NCBI GenBank assembly: GCA_039105265.1 | Contig: JAPFFF010000001.1 | Coordinates: 6,882,001-6,946,000, forward strand | Length of the DNA: 64,000 bases | Direction of reading: 5' to 3' | Origin: Tritrichomonas musculus | Lineage: Eukaryota; Parabasalia; Tritrichomonadida; Tritrichomonadidae | In this document: one piece after another, positions 17,801 to 27,365 of the stretch | Layout: the number at the start of each line of letters is the position of its first letter | Numbering within the stretch: the stretch's first letter is position 1 | Program-made: the position numbers and the translations under genes | Notes under the pieces: model-generated | What the model saw: only the letters and a program-made list of their open reading frames with translations | Database searches by the model: none | Told to the model about the DNA's origin: nothing

Positions 17801-20614
17801 GTGTATCACGATAAGGTTCAATACATGAAATCCTTCATCAATCAACCAGTTGACAATCTCAAAACCATTGATCGCAACCTGAACGTGATAACCGTATTTG
17901 GATTCAACTCAAGTAGATTCGATAGCAACCTATTCAAGGAGTATCTCAACTACAGTTCAGGAAGCAATTCCATTGCCAAGCGAAATATGTTCTGGAGTGT
18001 TGAGCCCAACAGTATCATTGGTACCACATCCTCATTGAAGCAGTTCATATTGAAGTCACCCAAATACGATACCAAGTTGCGATTCATCGATGCACAATCA
18101 TTTGTCGCTGGAGGTACATTACGACAATTCGGGGTAGACTTCGGTGGGGTCGAGAATAGCTCAAAGGGTGTGTTCCCATATGAAGCCATCAACACTGAGA
18201 ACTACAATGAGGTCCTCTCAAAAGCAGAGCCATTTGAGTATGAAGCGTTCTACAGCTATCTCAACCAGAAGAACCCATTGACACCAGATGATTACAAACT
18301 ATATCTCGAGGATGCCAAAAATTATAAAACCCGATGGGACTACCTACTTGCATACAATGATAATGATGTTGAGATGATGATCAAACCCATTGACAACCTG
18401 ATTGCACTCAATGCGCAGTACAACGTGGACCTCATCTCAAACCTATCGCTAAGCAAGAATGCATCCTGTATCAAGTATGCACTCGCATATAAGGAATTTG
18501 AGGAAGAATTCCATTCTCCAAATGCCGAATACTCCATACAGAATCCCATTAACAAATTCAAACCAAACCTCGATTGGTGGCGATTCAAATGCGAGAACTA
18601 CTATAACCAGGATGTCAAGCATAATCAATCTCATAAGGACAAGCCCAGGAACCTCGATAAATGTGTTTGTGAGGAGCAATTTGATGAATTCATGGAGATG
18701 TACAACAATCCAGATACAGGCAAGTGCCATCTCTGTGGTGAGCACTTCACATGGACCAATAAGCCTACTCTCGATAGAATCAATAATGATATCGGTCACG
18801 AACTCAGTAACTGTAAACTCGCATGTGCGGAATGCAACAGACTTCGCAGTCGTGATGACCCCAATATAACCAAACTCCGAATTCAGCTGAAGAAGTACTG
18901 CAAGATGATGCATCTCCCAACACTCATCAACGATGAACAGGAGTATTACAGCTTACGGAACAACATCACTGGTGGTCTATCCAATGTCATGCACCGTGTC
19001 AACATCAAGGGTCATACCAAAATAAACCGTTTTAGATACAACGCCGTTGATCACAAGGTAATCTCATATGATACACCACACACGATGACTCATATTGTTG
19101 GAGTCGATTTCAACAGCTTATACCCATCTGCATTCAGTTCAACCAAACATGATGCCAATCCATATCACGGGGGAGTCATGTATATGCCAGGTTCCATGAT
19201 AGAGCGATTCGAGGTGTATAAGGATGGTACCAAAAATATGAACACCTACAACTCATGCATGCATATCATCAACAGCCAGTATCACCGAAAGCATCCCGAA
19301 TTCCTGTTCAAAGCGGAGGTCATACTGAAATGCCCAATATCCAAAATCAACTACTTCATCAATTTCCCACCTGTATTCCGCAATTTCGATATCACCAATG
19401 ATGAGGCCACAATTGGCCCATATATGCACGACTACATGACTCGCAATAAGCTCCCATCTGTTGACAAAACTGAACGGAAGCTGACCATGAGTGTTGATAC
19501 AATGGGTACCTATCAGACATTCTCGAACTACTACCTCTGGTTCCTCCTCGACCATGGACTTGTCATCGAGGATATCAAGAGTCTCACCAAATACGAGGCT
19601 CATCGTGGATTCAACCCATTTGTTAGTGAGTTCATGAAACGCCGTCAGGATATCATATCAGGAGCTGCTGGGGGGAATGACGCTGAAAGCGACTTGAGTG
19701 TGTCGAACGAGAAGTTCTACAAGATCAGCATGAATGGCTCATATGGGTACGATGGTATGAACACCGAGAAGTTCTCCAAAATCAAGATATGCTCACGCGA
19801 TAAGACCTTCCAGAATATCATCTATGACAACTATGTCTGTGGCACCAAATTGAGTGATGACAACTATCTACTCCAGATGAACCCGAAGAGCTTCAAATGC
19901 ACGACATGCCTTCAGGAATCATTCTGGACTCTAGATAATGCCAAATTCTGGTATCTCACATTCATATACGAGTTCATGTACAAGTGCCTTGATGTGGAGC
20001 GATTCCATTTCATAGAGGGGGACACTGATAGTGCGTATTTTGCGGTTGCTGGTGATGATACCAAGGGGTCCGATCAAGAGTTCAAATACATCATCAAGAA
20101 TAGGGCATTCTATGATGAGAACATATATAAGTTCATGCCGAATCCCAATATAAACACAATCGCTGATGAGAAGAAAATACTGGGTCTCTGCATTGAGAAA
20201 TATGGTGAGAATATGATAGCGTTGGCCCCTAAGTGCTACACCATATTCAATAGTGGCTCTATAACCAAGGCACTCAAACTCAAGGGGGTCTCCCTCAAGA
20301 AAAACCGTATTACAAGTGATGATTACAAGGACATCATCGACAATGGTGGTGTGAAGGTTGGCAAAAATATCAATCTGCAAGTGATGCGCAACGGAACTTC
20401 GTTCCTGAGGCATTTCATGCCAAAGCTCTCAGCCCCTCCGGGGATGGCTCGCAATACCAAAATCCAGAGCAAAATCAGTGAGATGTCCATGAGCAAGATC
20501 ACGGTAAACAAGAATGCTCTCACCGGGACACACACCAAAATGATTGTCCTCGAGAACCAATCCTGTGCCCCATTCATCCAAGGACTCACATCAGGGGACT
20601 ATATTATGCTCTAA
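14807..20614 (+). CDS. Polinton protein-primed DNA polymerase B with inserted HNH domain
   Basis: 1935 residues. The N-terminus has a 50-residue unit (NYINIVNNEFGGNIP...) present twice (about 17-60 and 205-255), each followed by Glu/Arg-rich heptad repeats, then a second duplicated unit (YFxKFNRxDYKxDxPIDAF). Next come an OTU-like module (DNLCWYRFLAACL at about 718), a Cys/His finger (CPKCGSYAHYGHH at about 862), and exonuclease motifs DFETVE (about 931), GFNSSRFDSNL (about 1031) and YNDNDVEMM (about 1182). An HNH-type segment (CHLCGE...LDRINNDIGH...CAECNRLR, about 1305-1351) follows. Polymerase motifs are DFNSLYPS (about 1433), ISMNGSYGYDG (about 1640), GDTDSAYF (about 1738) and KGVSLKKN (about 1826). 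All catalytic motifs of a family B, protein-primed polymerase are in order. The enzyme would copy the whole element starting from a terminal protein. Confidence 0.95.
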   Translation: MSNITNGHFGKIPTKTVKNYINIVNNEFGGNIPTNLTYVAQLSKLSRFLNEKSFVDRIGFDTRFALQESHFDTFFGQLRAEQEDEQLRAETEQRLRKLEDDRLEQERLKQEQELAEKERKRLERDRLKQERLAKEAEEQERKRLERDRLKQERLEQELAEKERKRLERDRLKQERERKRIAEERERELNRKITNGNFDKRYIPTETVKNYINIVNNEFGGNIPLTDKYIVQLTKLSGFLNENSFITRTGFNPDGILEESDFDTFFGQLRDERAEQERLEQERIERERAERELLEQERAEQERLERKRAKRHAKKARKRERAEQERLEQERIERERAERLANDNDYFNKFNRADYKVDNPIDAFQHKNTRDKFKQKLVRERQIQNNIDVAKHALREAQRLIRENEYPPILPPPATHKKPIRYDEQPSYIKRLNDKLDNDYFSKFNRDDYKIDDPIDAFHRMNTQDKFQQQLDDERKVYSYFDKYYPEYLDRAEIQDILKNRSKVIKLAHIIDGSTNIDGIPKDPENNEIFEYLSEFGHDFKSKHTGFLMVNEPEDYDRAVEAWNKYNKYADNDYNEREDIDTYEPIYIYYYNSISTLNSIYDGLQQVYKREVKPFKIYFQLSGVFESSSAENDTFQYTAREINWNNYKSAIPIVVRDEQSLDIVKYYIESVLHSYETSTSGTKLILVGTISFTVSRMVKVSGPIKDLPPEIKNNKFIITDNADDNLCWYRFLAACLDDHLVKPKSGCKPKSGCKTKHRTQAARKLLCEDHNIVYSTKPSQAAIDLLNNYPGTSIESMKASAEKHHLNVDIYEYLQDRKVYNLQDQWKYNEDNSFRKSALLFTQNRIIHIMYIKDAEKLTNIHICPKCGSYAHYGHHNMKRFENHVDNCTGVFRKQFIPNREPLPYCPHILGNPVYEYCLAYNLKWKPNIYYITYDFETVEQPVNASIGSSTTINSRLIPLSVSSCVKSQSGCTTRHFSLRDSSEFIIKWIEWLFEQSKQVYHDKVQYMKSFINQPVDNLKTIDRNLNVITVFGFNSSRFDSNLFKEYLNYSSGSNSIAKRNMFWSVEPNSIIGTTSSLKQFILKSPKYDTKLRFIDAQSFVAGGTLRQFGVDFGGVENSSKGVFPYEAINTENYNEVLSKAEPFEYEAFYSYLNQKNPLTPDDYKLYLEDAKNYKTRWDYLLAYNDNDVEMMIKPIDNLIALNAQYNVDLISNLSLSKNASCIKYALAYKEFEEEFHSPNAEYSIQNPINKFKPNLDWWRFKCENYYNQDVKHNQSHKDKPRNLDKCVCEEQFDEFMEMYNNPDTGKCHLCGEHFTWTNKPTLDRINNDIGHELSNCKLACAECNRLRSRDDPNITKLRIQLKKYCKMMHLPTLINDEQEYYSLRNNITGGLSNVMHRVNIKGHTKINRFRYNAVDHKVISYDTPHTMTHIVGVDFNSLYPSAFSSTKHDANPYHGGVMYMPGSMIERFEVYKDGTKNMNTYNSCMHIINSQYHRKHPEFLFKAEVILKCPISKINYFINFPPVFRNFDITNDEATIGPYMHDYMTRNKLPSVDKTERKLTMSVDTMGTYQTFSNYYLWFLLDHGLVIEDIKSLTKYEAHRGFNPFVSEFMKRRQDIISGAAGGNDAESDLSVSNEKFYKISMNGSYGYDGMNTEKFSKIKICSRDKTFQNIIYDNYVCGTKLSDDNYLLQMNPKSFKCTTCLQESFWTLDNAKFWYLTFIYEFMYKCLDVERFHFIEGDTDSAYFAVAGDDTKGSDQEFKYIIKNRAFYDENIYKFMPNPNINTIADEKKILGLCIEKYGENMIALAPKCYTIFNSGSITKALKLKGVSLKKNRITSDDYKDIIDNGGVKVGKNINLQVMRNGTSFLRHFMPKLSAPPGMARNTKIQSKISEMSMSKITVNKNALTGTHTKMIVLENQSCAPFIQGLTSGDYIML
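20393..20421. repeat. Double mini-hairpin inside the PolB gene
   Basis: Two adjoining hairpins, GGAAC-TTC-GTTCC and GGCAT-TTC-ATGCC, three bases apart. The same pair recurs outside genes at 60927-60955 and, in part, at 60973 in the right-hand element. Confidence 0.8.
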
Positions 20615-20624
20615 ATTTGGGTGA

Positions 20625-20638
20625 CAGCAAAATTGCTG
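20625..20638. repeat. Mini-hairpin CAGCAA-AA-TTGCTG
   Basis: A short inverted repeat with a two-base loop just after the PolB stop. The same 14 bases occur inside the KilA-N gene (13347-13360) and after the integrase gene start (29120-29133); 12 of them recur in the right-hand element (61162-61174). Confidence 0.8.
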
Positions 20639-20647
20639 CGACCTACA

Positions 20648-20884
20648 TTAGGCCTTAAACACAGCTAATGTGGATCCGTTGATGATACCAGTTATGATAC
20701 CCACGGTCATACGATTTATTTTTGAGGTTATCGCGGTCTCACCAGTGAGTATCTTCAGTTTATTATCAGCGTTATCAATGAATACCTCATCCCCAATGGA
20801 ATAGCATGAGGAGTCCTCGACCTTAACCATGTAATCTCCATGAGTGGCGAATGTGATACAACCATTGGCTTCATCGATTCTCAC
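20648..20884 (-). other. Short open stretch next to the fibre-like gene
   Basis: About 78 codons on the minus strand, with alternating hydrophobic residues suggesting beta structure. Not recognised. Confidence 0.35.
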
Positions 20885-20905
20885 GCATATACCAACATAC
20901 TCCTT

Positions 20906-23131
20906 CTAGGTACCAGTGGTCTTCACACTACATATGCAATCAGTGGTGTCAGCTTCAGTGCTAGGGACCCATTTCGAGTCCTCACGATGATATACCTTAC
21001 CGGTCATATATACAGGAGCTCCAATGACGAAATCGGTGATGGTGTTAACCGATGACTCGATTGGGGAGTAGTGGGTGATGGTTGTGTTGGATTGTGCACC
21101 GTAAATAGCAGCCTTGAATGTTGCTAAATACCCTCGGGACATGATTTGTCTTGAATATAGTTGTCTAGCATCTAATAATTCCTGAGTAACTGTCCAGGAA
21201 TATCCACCTATTGGGAAATTATATGTCAGGGGTCTTCCTGATGCTATATCAACAGTGTCTTCATAATAGAATGGGAATTTGAAATTGTCGAAATACACAG
21301 TCCTCTGATGTAATACTATTACTATGTTATGGGGATTTCCATCTGTATCACGGAATAACACCCTTATTTCCAAACATAGCGCATAATCACCTACTATATA
21401 TTCCAGTTTAATCACATTACCTTCAAGTTTTAGATAACGAATTGATATTTCACCGCCCTCTGTAATCGGTCCGCAATCAATGGCACACCTTTTTATTAGC
21501 TGCTCATCTGTAACAGCACTCGACTTCAATGCATACTTCTCATCAGCCTGGGTACTGGTATAATATGGTGTCAAGTCAACTGGTGCTGGGATATCTGTTG
21601 TGAGTGCATACTTGGTCATATCTGGTAAGTCCTGGGTTTTTGCATAGGCATTACCGTCTATATCACATGCATTCATAACACAAACTTTTGATCGAGTAAT
21701 CTCCAATGCAGTTATTTCATTGTATTTGATGGTCGCTGTATCACTGTTTGCATCAATATCAAAATCTAACCATCGCTCCTTCGAACTATCCAGTTGATTG
21801 CCAATGCTAAATATTCTTGTATTTCGAGAATGATTTGGTTTCATGACCATGAGAGGTGCATCACTACTTGTCTGATTTGCTCCACCCAATGTCAGGATGT
21901 TGTTTGGGTCTTTGATATAAACCTCTCCACCGATATCAGTGAAATACTCTTTTGGTATATCTGTTTTGAGAGCATACTCACTTAAGTTTGCAAGCTTCGC
22001 GTACTCGGTCATATCTGGTAAGTCCTGGGTTTTAGCAAATGGTTCCAAAGCAGTACTCAGTGTAGATCCATTAACCAAATCTGTTGGTATATCTGTTGAG
22101 AGTGCATACTTGGTCATATCTGGCAAGTCTTGGGTCTTCGCATACTCACCTAAGTTCGCAAGCTTCGCGTACTCGGACATATCTGGCAAGTCCTGGGTTT
22201 TAGCATACTCACTTAAGTTCGCAAGCTTTGCGTAAGACTGTAAGTCCTGAGTCTTCACATACTCATCAAGATTAATAAAATCCAATGTTTTAGTTACTGC
22301 CATGGATGATAATATATATGATGCTTGTACTGATAGTGGTGTATCATCGTTCATCAATTTCTGTTGAACTTCTTCTGCTGGTTCTTCATTTGGATTCAAT
22401 TGCAACTCACTATTTTTGAGAACTGTGGGTACCTCAGGGATATCCGTTTTGAGAGCGTACTCACTTAAGTTCGCAAGCTTCGCATACTTCCCATTAGCCA
22501 CATCCTTGGTCTCATACTTATCTAATTCATATGCGAGCTCATCTTCATCGACGAACTTCTCATCAGCCTGACCACTAGTATAATATGGTGTCAAGTCAAC
22601 TGGTGCTGGGATATCCGTTTTGAGAGCATACTCACTTAAGTTCGCAAGCTTCGCGTACTCGGTCATATCTGGCAAGTCCTGGGTCTTAGCATACTCACTT
22701 AAGTCCTGGGTCTTAGCAAATGGTTCCAAAGCAGTACTCAATGAATCACTCGTAACGATGTTCTCAGGGACCTCAGGTATTTCAGTAGATAGTGCACAGT
22801 TTTTGGCGATGTAATCACGTAATTCCCCGATGGCACCATCCACATCTTCACTAGATGCATACTTCAGCATCTCCGTATTGAAATCCTCGGTTTTCACATA
22901 GTCGAATAGCTGTGTTTGCAAAGCATATGACTCAAGGTCCTTGGCTAAAGCATATTTTTCGAGATGCTCACCAACTGTACTCGTAATGAGTTCCTTGATT
23001 TGCTCCTGGTTGGGACCAGTTATATTTGAGCCATTATGACACATGCATGCATACTTTTTGATGTATTCTATTAGTAACTCGTCGATAGTGGCTGCTTTTA
23101 TTGAAAATCCACTCTGTTCTATACTAAACAT
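20906..23131 (-). CDS. Fibre-like repeat protein of the Polinton
   Basis: 741 residues. Between about residues 125 and 530 it carries many copies of a 10-15-residue unit, xEYAKxxDLPDM / EYAKLANLSEYAL / KTDIPxPVDLTPYY, the kind of spaced repeat seen in phage tail-fibre shafts that trimerise. The C-terminal 200 residues are beta-rich and not repetitive, as expected of a fibre tip. This suggests a virion surface fibre or spike; from sequence only the repeat architecture supports it. The gene shares an 18-base divergent promoter region with the 927-codon gene at 23150. The repeats are visible in DNA as near-identical 30-60-base blocks (21530-22760). Confidence 0.6.
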   Translation of the reverse strand: MFSIEQSGFSIKAATIDELLIEYIKKYACMCHNGSNITGPNQEQIKELITSTVGEHLEKYALAKDLESYALQTQLFDYVKTEDFNTEMLKYASSEDVDGAIGELRDYIAKNCALSTEIPEVPENIVTSDSLSTALEPFAKTQDLSEYAKTQDLPDMTEYAKLANLSEYALKTDIPAPVDLTPYYTSGQADEKFVDEDELAYELDKYETKDVANGKYAKLANLSEYALKTDIPEVPTVLKNSELQLNPNEEPAEEVQQKLMNDDTPLSVQASYILSSMAVTKTLDFINLDEYVKTQDLQSYAKLANLSEYAKTQDLPDMSEYAKLANLGEYAKTQDLPDMTKYALSTDIPTDLVNGSTLSTALEPFAKTQDLPDMTEYAKLANLSEYALKTDIPKEYFTDIGGEVYIKDPNNILTLGGANQTSSDAPLMVMKPNHSRNTRIFSIGNQLDSSKERWLDFDIDANSDTATIKYNEITALEITRSKVCVMNACDIDGNAYAKTQDLPDMTKYALTTDIPAPVDLTPYYTSTQADEKYALKSSAVTDEQLIKRCAIDCGPITEGGEISIRYLKLEGNVIKLEYIVGDYALCLEIRVLFRDTDGNPHNIVIVLHQRTVYFDNFKFPFYYEDTVDIASGRPLTYNFPIGGYSWTVTQELLDARQLYSRQIMSRGYLATFKAAIYGAQSNTTITHYSPIESSVNTITDFVIGAPVYMTGKVYHREDSKWVPSTEADTTDCICSVKTTGT

Positions 23132-23149
23132 TTACTATAAAATAAAGGT

Positions 23150-25933
23150 ATGATTACCGTAATTAATAGTGGAGTCAAGGACCCCACATACCGAGAGATT
23201 CTTAGGTATATGGTACAAAAATGCAAAATACCAAATGCAATCGTCTATAATATAATAGCCGCCATCAATAGGCCAGATTTGTACACGGATGAGGTATCGC
23301 ATAAGCTTGAAGATATGAAAAATGCATGGGAAAGCACCAACATAAATGACCCAGATCAGTTTGCGAAATTGTATGGTAATTTAATTGTATATATAGCATT
23401 CTTCGAAGATCTGGATCAACATTTGAAACCCCCAGGAGATCCAAGCGAAGTCCCAAGCGAAGTCCCAAGCGAAGTCCCAAGCGAAGTCCCAAGCGAGGAA
23501 CTCCAACAGGATATCCCCGAATTTGAGGAACCTATTGAGCTAGAATTTGAGGAGGAGGAGGAAGAAGGTGATATGAGTCCATTCCAAATACTCACACCCA
23601 ATCGAATAGCTCGAATTAGTGTTGATATGGATGTACTTAAGGCCCAAGATATACTCCCCGAACAAATCCTTAATGTATTACCCAAATACTATCGCATTGC
23701 TGATGACCCCGTTAAATATGCACCCCGCAAACTAAACCAAATTGAGATTCGAGAGGTACGAGATATGGTTGATAATATCATACGTAACTTGGATTCAATC
23801 GAGAAAAAACAAGCCGATATCATTAGGTCTCCAAAAACCAATAAAGAGGTATCTAGTATACGGAAATGCATTACAACTGTTAAAACCTATGAAGATATCG
23901 AAGCTGAAATCAATAAGGAATTCTTACAATCCCTGACCAATTTGCCAGGTGAGAGTAATATGGATAGACTTATGACTACATTCAACAAAACACTCAAACA
24001 TGATTTGCAAGCACTTCGCAATTTCGGTGTTTTGGGTGAGGACTCATATGATGGACTTACGGAATGCTATAATAGGGCTATCCATCCACAGTCTAGTGAT
24101 GACCTTAAAACAAAAGATTTGGTAGCCACATTACATGAATATATTTCTAGAGGTCAATATGAAGATACCCGTGATATATTAGATAAGCTCAATCTAGTAA
24201 ATAAGCTTAATAGCAAATCGCATAAATCGAAGTCCCTATCGAAGTCCCTATCGAAGTTCCTATCGAAACCCTCAGGAGATCCAAGCGAAGTCCCTATCAA
24301 AGTCCCTAGCGAAGTCCCTAGCGAAGTCCCTAGCGAAGTTCCTAGCGAAGTCCCTAGCGAGATTCCATTAGGGGATATCCCTGGATCGGTACCCAAAGCG
24401 ACATCCCAAGCGAAGTCCCTATTGATGACAAATATATCCCCTGAAATCGAGTATACAAATAATAACATTTTTTCTTCACCTAAAGAAACTATGACAGAAG
24501 CACCATCCTTTATAGGATCTGATACACTTAACAATTTAAATGGACTCACGGTACCAGATGATGATGATATTGGTAATTGGGGTCATGATGAGAATACAGC
24601 ATCATTCGTTGAAGATCTAACTCAAGAAAACCCATTTGACAATACACAATTATTATCCGAATACCAAGCCAAAAGACGTGGAACCACGGGAATCCGAAAA
24701 GGTAAAGGTTATGAACAAGTATCTAATGCAATAAATAAGTTAAAAATACACAATTTATCAAAGGTTCGTGATACATCTAAATACAAACGTGACTTCCTCG
24801 ACTTAATCATTAATGGGAACTATCGAATTAAATATATTCCAGATGCAGCTCAAAGAGATACTGCACATAAATACTGCAAGAATCATCTCGATGCTGATGG
24901 AATACCTTTATATAGATTACTACCACCAAACACCGCAGACCCATTAGGCAATGCCATTACTGATCTTAATGGAGACCAGGTTGATGATATTGTCCTTGTT
25001 GATAAACGTGGTAGTCCAGCCATTATAAATGGATATCAACTCGTTCAAGCATCACCATATAAGAAGGCTTGGGCTGCAACATACTCGACAAAGCAAGCTC
25101 GTAAACAGAACCCATTTAATGCGTGGTTGGCTGAGATGTTCCAGAAATCGCTTAATAATGTTAATTGGGAAGCTGGTGAGTATAATCTGGAGGCGAATAA
25201 GAGTATGAGTGAACTGATGGATACTTATTCAAAGCTTGGATTACCTAAACCCAGAATAAGTAAACGATTAACACCAAATTCATATTGGGCATCTGTGTTC
25301 TCCCATTTATGGCATTTCTTTTGGAATCAGTACTATAAGCCTGTTGGTCCACTCAGGAAATTAACAGATTATCTCACTAGTACTAATGCAATGTTTGCTG
25401 TACTATATGATCAACCAGCTCTACGTTCCATTGAAGCTAGTAAGGGCCGGAAGATAGGCTATTCAGATTGGCTCCTTTATAAGAAGGTCAATTCCAGGGA
25501 ATATAATGTATCTGTTGGTAGAAAACTTCAAGCTGATACTCAGGACATCATTAGTAAGCATATTAATTTCACTACTAATGAAGCAATGGTTGCAGAGGAA
25601 AACTGGGATGAACGTTTCAAATTCATCATGAACAGACTCGTTTATGTTGTATTCATAAATGGTATAAAGGTAGACCCTTCTAAACAAGCAAATCAAGAGT
25701 TGTTGCAAAGGTTATATAATACTGCTGTTTATGGAGACAAGAAGCGTTTGAAGCATAATCGAGAACAGTACAAAAATAATCTCATCCAATTCCTGGATAC
25801 TGATCTTTATAAGAATAGGGGATATGCTGAATACAAGGAGTCTAAAGCTCAATCAGCTGAAGCAGCTCGTGAAAATGCTGTAAATCAATACTTCATAGAC
25901 GAATATACACCAGCAAAAGAAGCAGAAGAATAA
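23150..25933 (+). CDS. Large Polinton protein, 927 residues, unknown (probably virion or assembly)
   Basis: The N-terminal part is helical. Two linkers made of repeated PSEV units lie at about residues 100-118 and 380-402. The conserved-looking C-terminal half (from about 530) has a DLNGDQVDDIVLVDKRG segment resembling a calcium-binding FG-GAP-type loop or an Asp-rich turn, then a helical region rich in aromatic residues (about 640-850). It is probably a structural or assembly protein, since it is one of the longest frames in the virion half of the element, but I do not recognise the family. Transcribed away from the fibre-like gene. Confidence 0.65.
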   Translation: MITVINSGVKDPTYREILRYMVQKCKIPNAIVYNIIAAINRPDLYTDEVSHKLEDMKNAWESTNINDPDQFAKLYGNLIVYIAFFEDLDQHLKPPGDPSEVPSEVPSEVPSEVPSEELQQDIPEFEEPIELEFEEEEEEGDMSPFQILTPNRIARISVDMDVLKAQDILPEQILNVLPKYYRIADDPVKYAPRKLNQIEIREVRDMVDNIIRNLDSIEKKQADIIRSPKTNKEVSSIRKCITTVKTYEDIEAEINKEFLQSLTNLPGESNMDRLMTTFNKTLKHDLQALRNFGVLGEDSYDGLTECYNRAIHPQSSDDLKTKDLVATLHEYISRGQYEDTRDILDKLNLVNKLNSKSHKSKSLSKSLSKFLSKPSGDPSEVPIKVPSEVPSEVPSEVPSEVPSEIPLGDIPGSVPKATSQAKSLLMTNISPEIEYTNNNIFSSPKETMTEAPSFIGSDTLNNLNGLTVPDDDDIGNWGHDENTASFVEDLTQENPFDNTQLLSEYQAKRRGTTGIRKGKGYEQVSNAINKLKIHNLSKVRDTSKYKRDFLDLIINGNYRIKYIPDAAQRDTAHKYCKNHLDADGIPLYRLLPPNTADPLGNAITDLNGDQVDDIVLVDKRGSPAIINGYQLVQASPYKKAWAATYSTKQARKQNPFNAWLAEMFQKSLNNVNWEAGEYNLEANKSMSELMDTYSKLGLPKPRISKRLTPNSYWASVFSHLWHFFWNQYYKPVGPLRKLTDYLTSTNAMFAVLYDQPALRSIEASKGRKIGYSDWLLYKKVNSREYNVSVGRKLQADTQDIISKHINFTTNEAMVAEENWDERFKFIMNRLVYVVFINGIKVDPSKQANQELLQRLYNTAVYGDKKRLKHNREQYKNNLIQFLDTDLYKNRGYAEYKESKAQSAEAARENAVNQYFIDEYTPAKEAEE

Positions 25934-25935
25934 AT

Positions 25936-27327
25936 TTAATCGGGGATATCACCCATATCATTATCTTTGTTAAAACCTTGGAACCCAAACCCTTTGAATT
26001 TAATTACTGGTTGTACCGTAGATGGCTTTGCCGTAGATGGCTTTGCCGTAGATCTGGTTTTAGAACTACTATTTTTGGACTTAGCTGATGACGGTCTAGG
26101 CATCATATTGGGTGGAATATGTATCTTGCTATTCAAACCACGTGATGACAAACTACTAGTAGATGATATATGTGGAGGTGGTTGGATAGGTTGTATTGGT
26201 GATTCAGGTGCCATGAACTGATATATTTCAGTTGATTCACTATTATCAAGGTCCTCAATATGCAGACTTTGGGAGTTAGAACGCAGTTCGCTAGCGTTCG
26301 GCAATGAAATTGCTTCCTGCTTGGGTTGGAATCCAATGTTTTTGAATGATGGTCCAAATGATACAGAATTGGCTTTGGATGGTGTTGGAGTATCACGTAT
26401 TCTATCACGCGGTTTGCTAGCAATTCGGTTTTGACTCTTGTTTGGTGTTAGAACCCTAGCTGATGATTGTATGCTTGGATTACTTATGGCCTCGAAATCG
26501 AGCTTGCTTTGCTGTAGTCTATTTCGAATATTTCTAACCAGGTCATATTGTGTTTCATATTTTACGCGATATTCCTGCTTATCACCATTTTTCTTAGCTA
26601 GAGTAATTGGTGCGGTTGCAGGCCGAATATCCGTCGAACGATATACACCATTGCCATCAACCTTGGGCTGTTTGCATATATCATTAATACGTTGTTCAGT
26701 TGTAATTGGCGTTACACCTGGTGGTGGTGGAAGGGGTTTTGGACGAGGTGCATTTGTGGGTTTTTTGGCAAATGCAAACTCAATATTCTTCTCACTTTGT
26801 CTGGACTTATTAGGGCTGTGATATACACGAGTGTTTTGAACAATATTCACAGTAGGTATTTGGTCACTCTCTTCAGCCAATAATGGGATATAAAATCCTT
26901 CGTCGCTACTCCGCCCAAATGTTAGCCGAACTTTATTAACAATGTTTACCTCGAAATATTTAACTGGCAAACATATATTCATATTATCAGTTAGTCGTTT
27001 TGGACGTTCCCCTGGGAACTTCTCTAGATAAACAACATCTTTATCGAATGAGTTTTCCCAAGTCCAGATATAATCCGCATCATACGAATTTGACAAACAG
27101 AAGTAATATTTTATAGACTTAATTCCAATGCCATCCTTATCAGGCTCTTTTCGAGCAAAGAAGTTACGTACAAATGGTGGTGGTATTATCACGTGAGGTA
27201 TTATATAAATGGTGTGACCATTTGGACTAATAGTTATTTGATCTATAGCATTGTTTTTATTTAAATTATCATATTGTCCGGGTTCTATCGTGAGGGTATT
27301 AGTCTCATGATCATAATGTTTACTCAT
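25936..27327 (-). CDS. Polinton protein, 463 residues, unknown; beta-rich N-terminus
   Basis: The first 170 residues look like beta strands (HETNTLTIEPGQYDNL..., then NGHTIYIIPHVIIPP...) and could be a single jelly-roll-like domain. The remainder is Pro/Ser-rich and disordered, with a TAKPSTAKPSTVQP repeat near the C-terminus (DNA 26015-26055). A strong start: the ATG at 27327 follows TATTTTTG by a few bases on the minus strand. It ends 2 bases from the convergent 927-codon gene. Could be a minor capsid component; unproven. Confidence 0.6.
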   Translation of the reverse strand: MSKHYDHETNTLTIEPGQYDNLNKNNAIDQITISPNGHTIYIIPHVIIPPPFVRNFFARKEPDKDGIGIKSIKYYFCLSNSYDADYIWTWENSFDKDVVYLEKFPGERPKRLTDNMNICLPVKYFEVNIVNKVRLTFGRSSDEGFYIPLLAEESDQIPTVNIVQNTRVYHSPNKSRQSEKNIEFAFAKKPTNAPRPKPLPPPPGVTPITTEQRINDICKQPKVDGNGVYRSTDIRPATAPITLAKKNGDKQEYRVKYETQYDLVRNIRNRLQQSKLDFEAISNPSIQSSARVLTPNKSQNRIASKPRDRIRDTPTPSKANSVSFGPSFKNIGFQPKQEAISLPNASELRSNSQSLHIEDLDNSESTEIYQFMAPESPIQPIQPPPHISSTSSLSSRGLNSKIHIPPNMMPRPSSAKSKNSSSKTRSTAKPSTAKPSTVQPVIKFKGFGFQGFNKDNDMGDIPD

Positions 27328-27365
27328 TTACCCAAAAATAAACTCCTATATTGGCCATACTGTGG

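Noticed and set aside
23440-24420. CRISPR-like array (regular 12-base units in the 927-codon gene)
   Set aside because: The units are contiguous coding repeats of PSEV without spacers.
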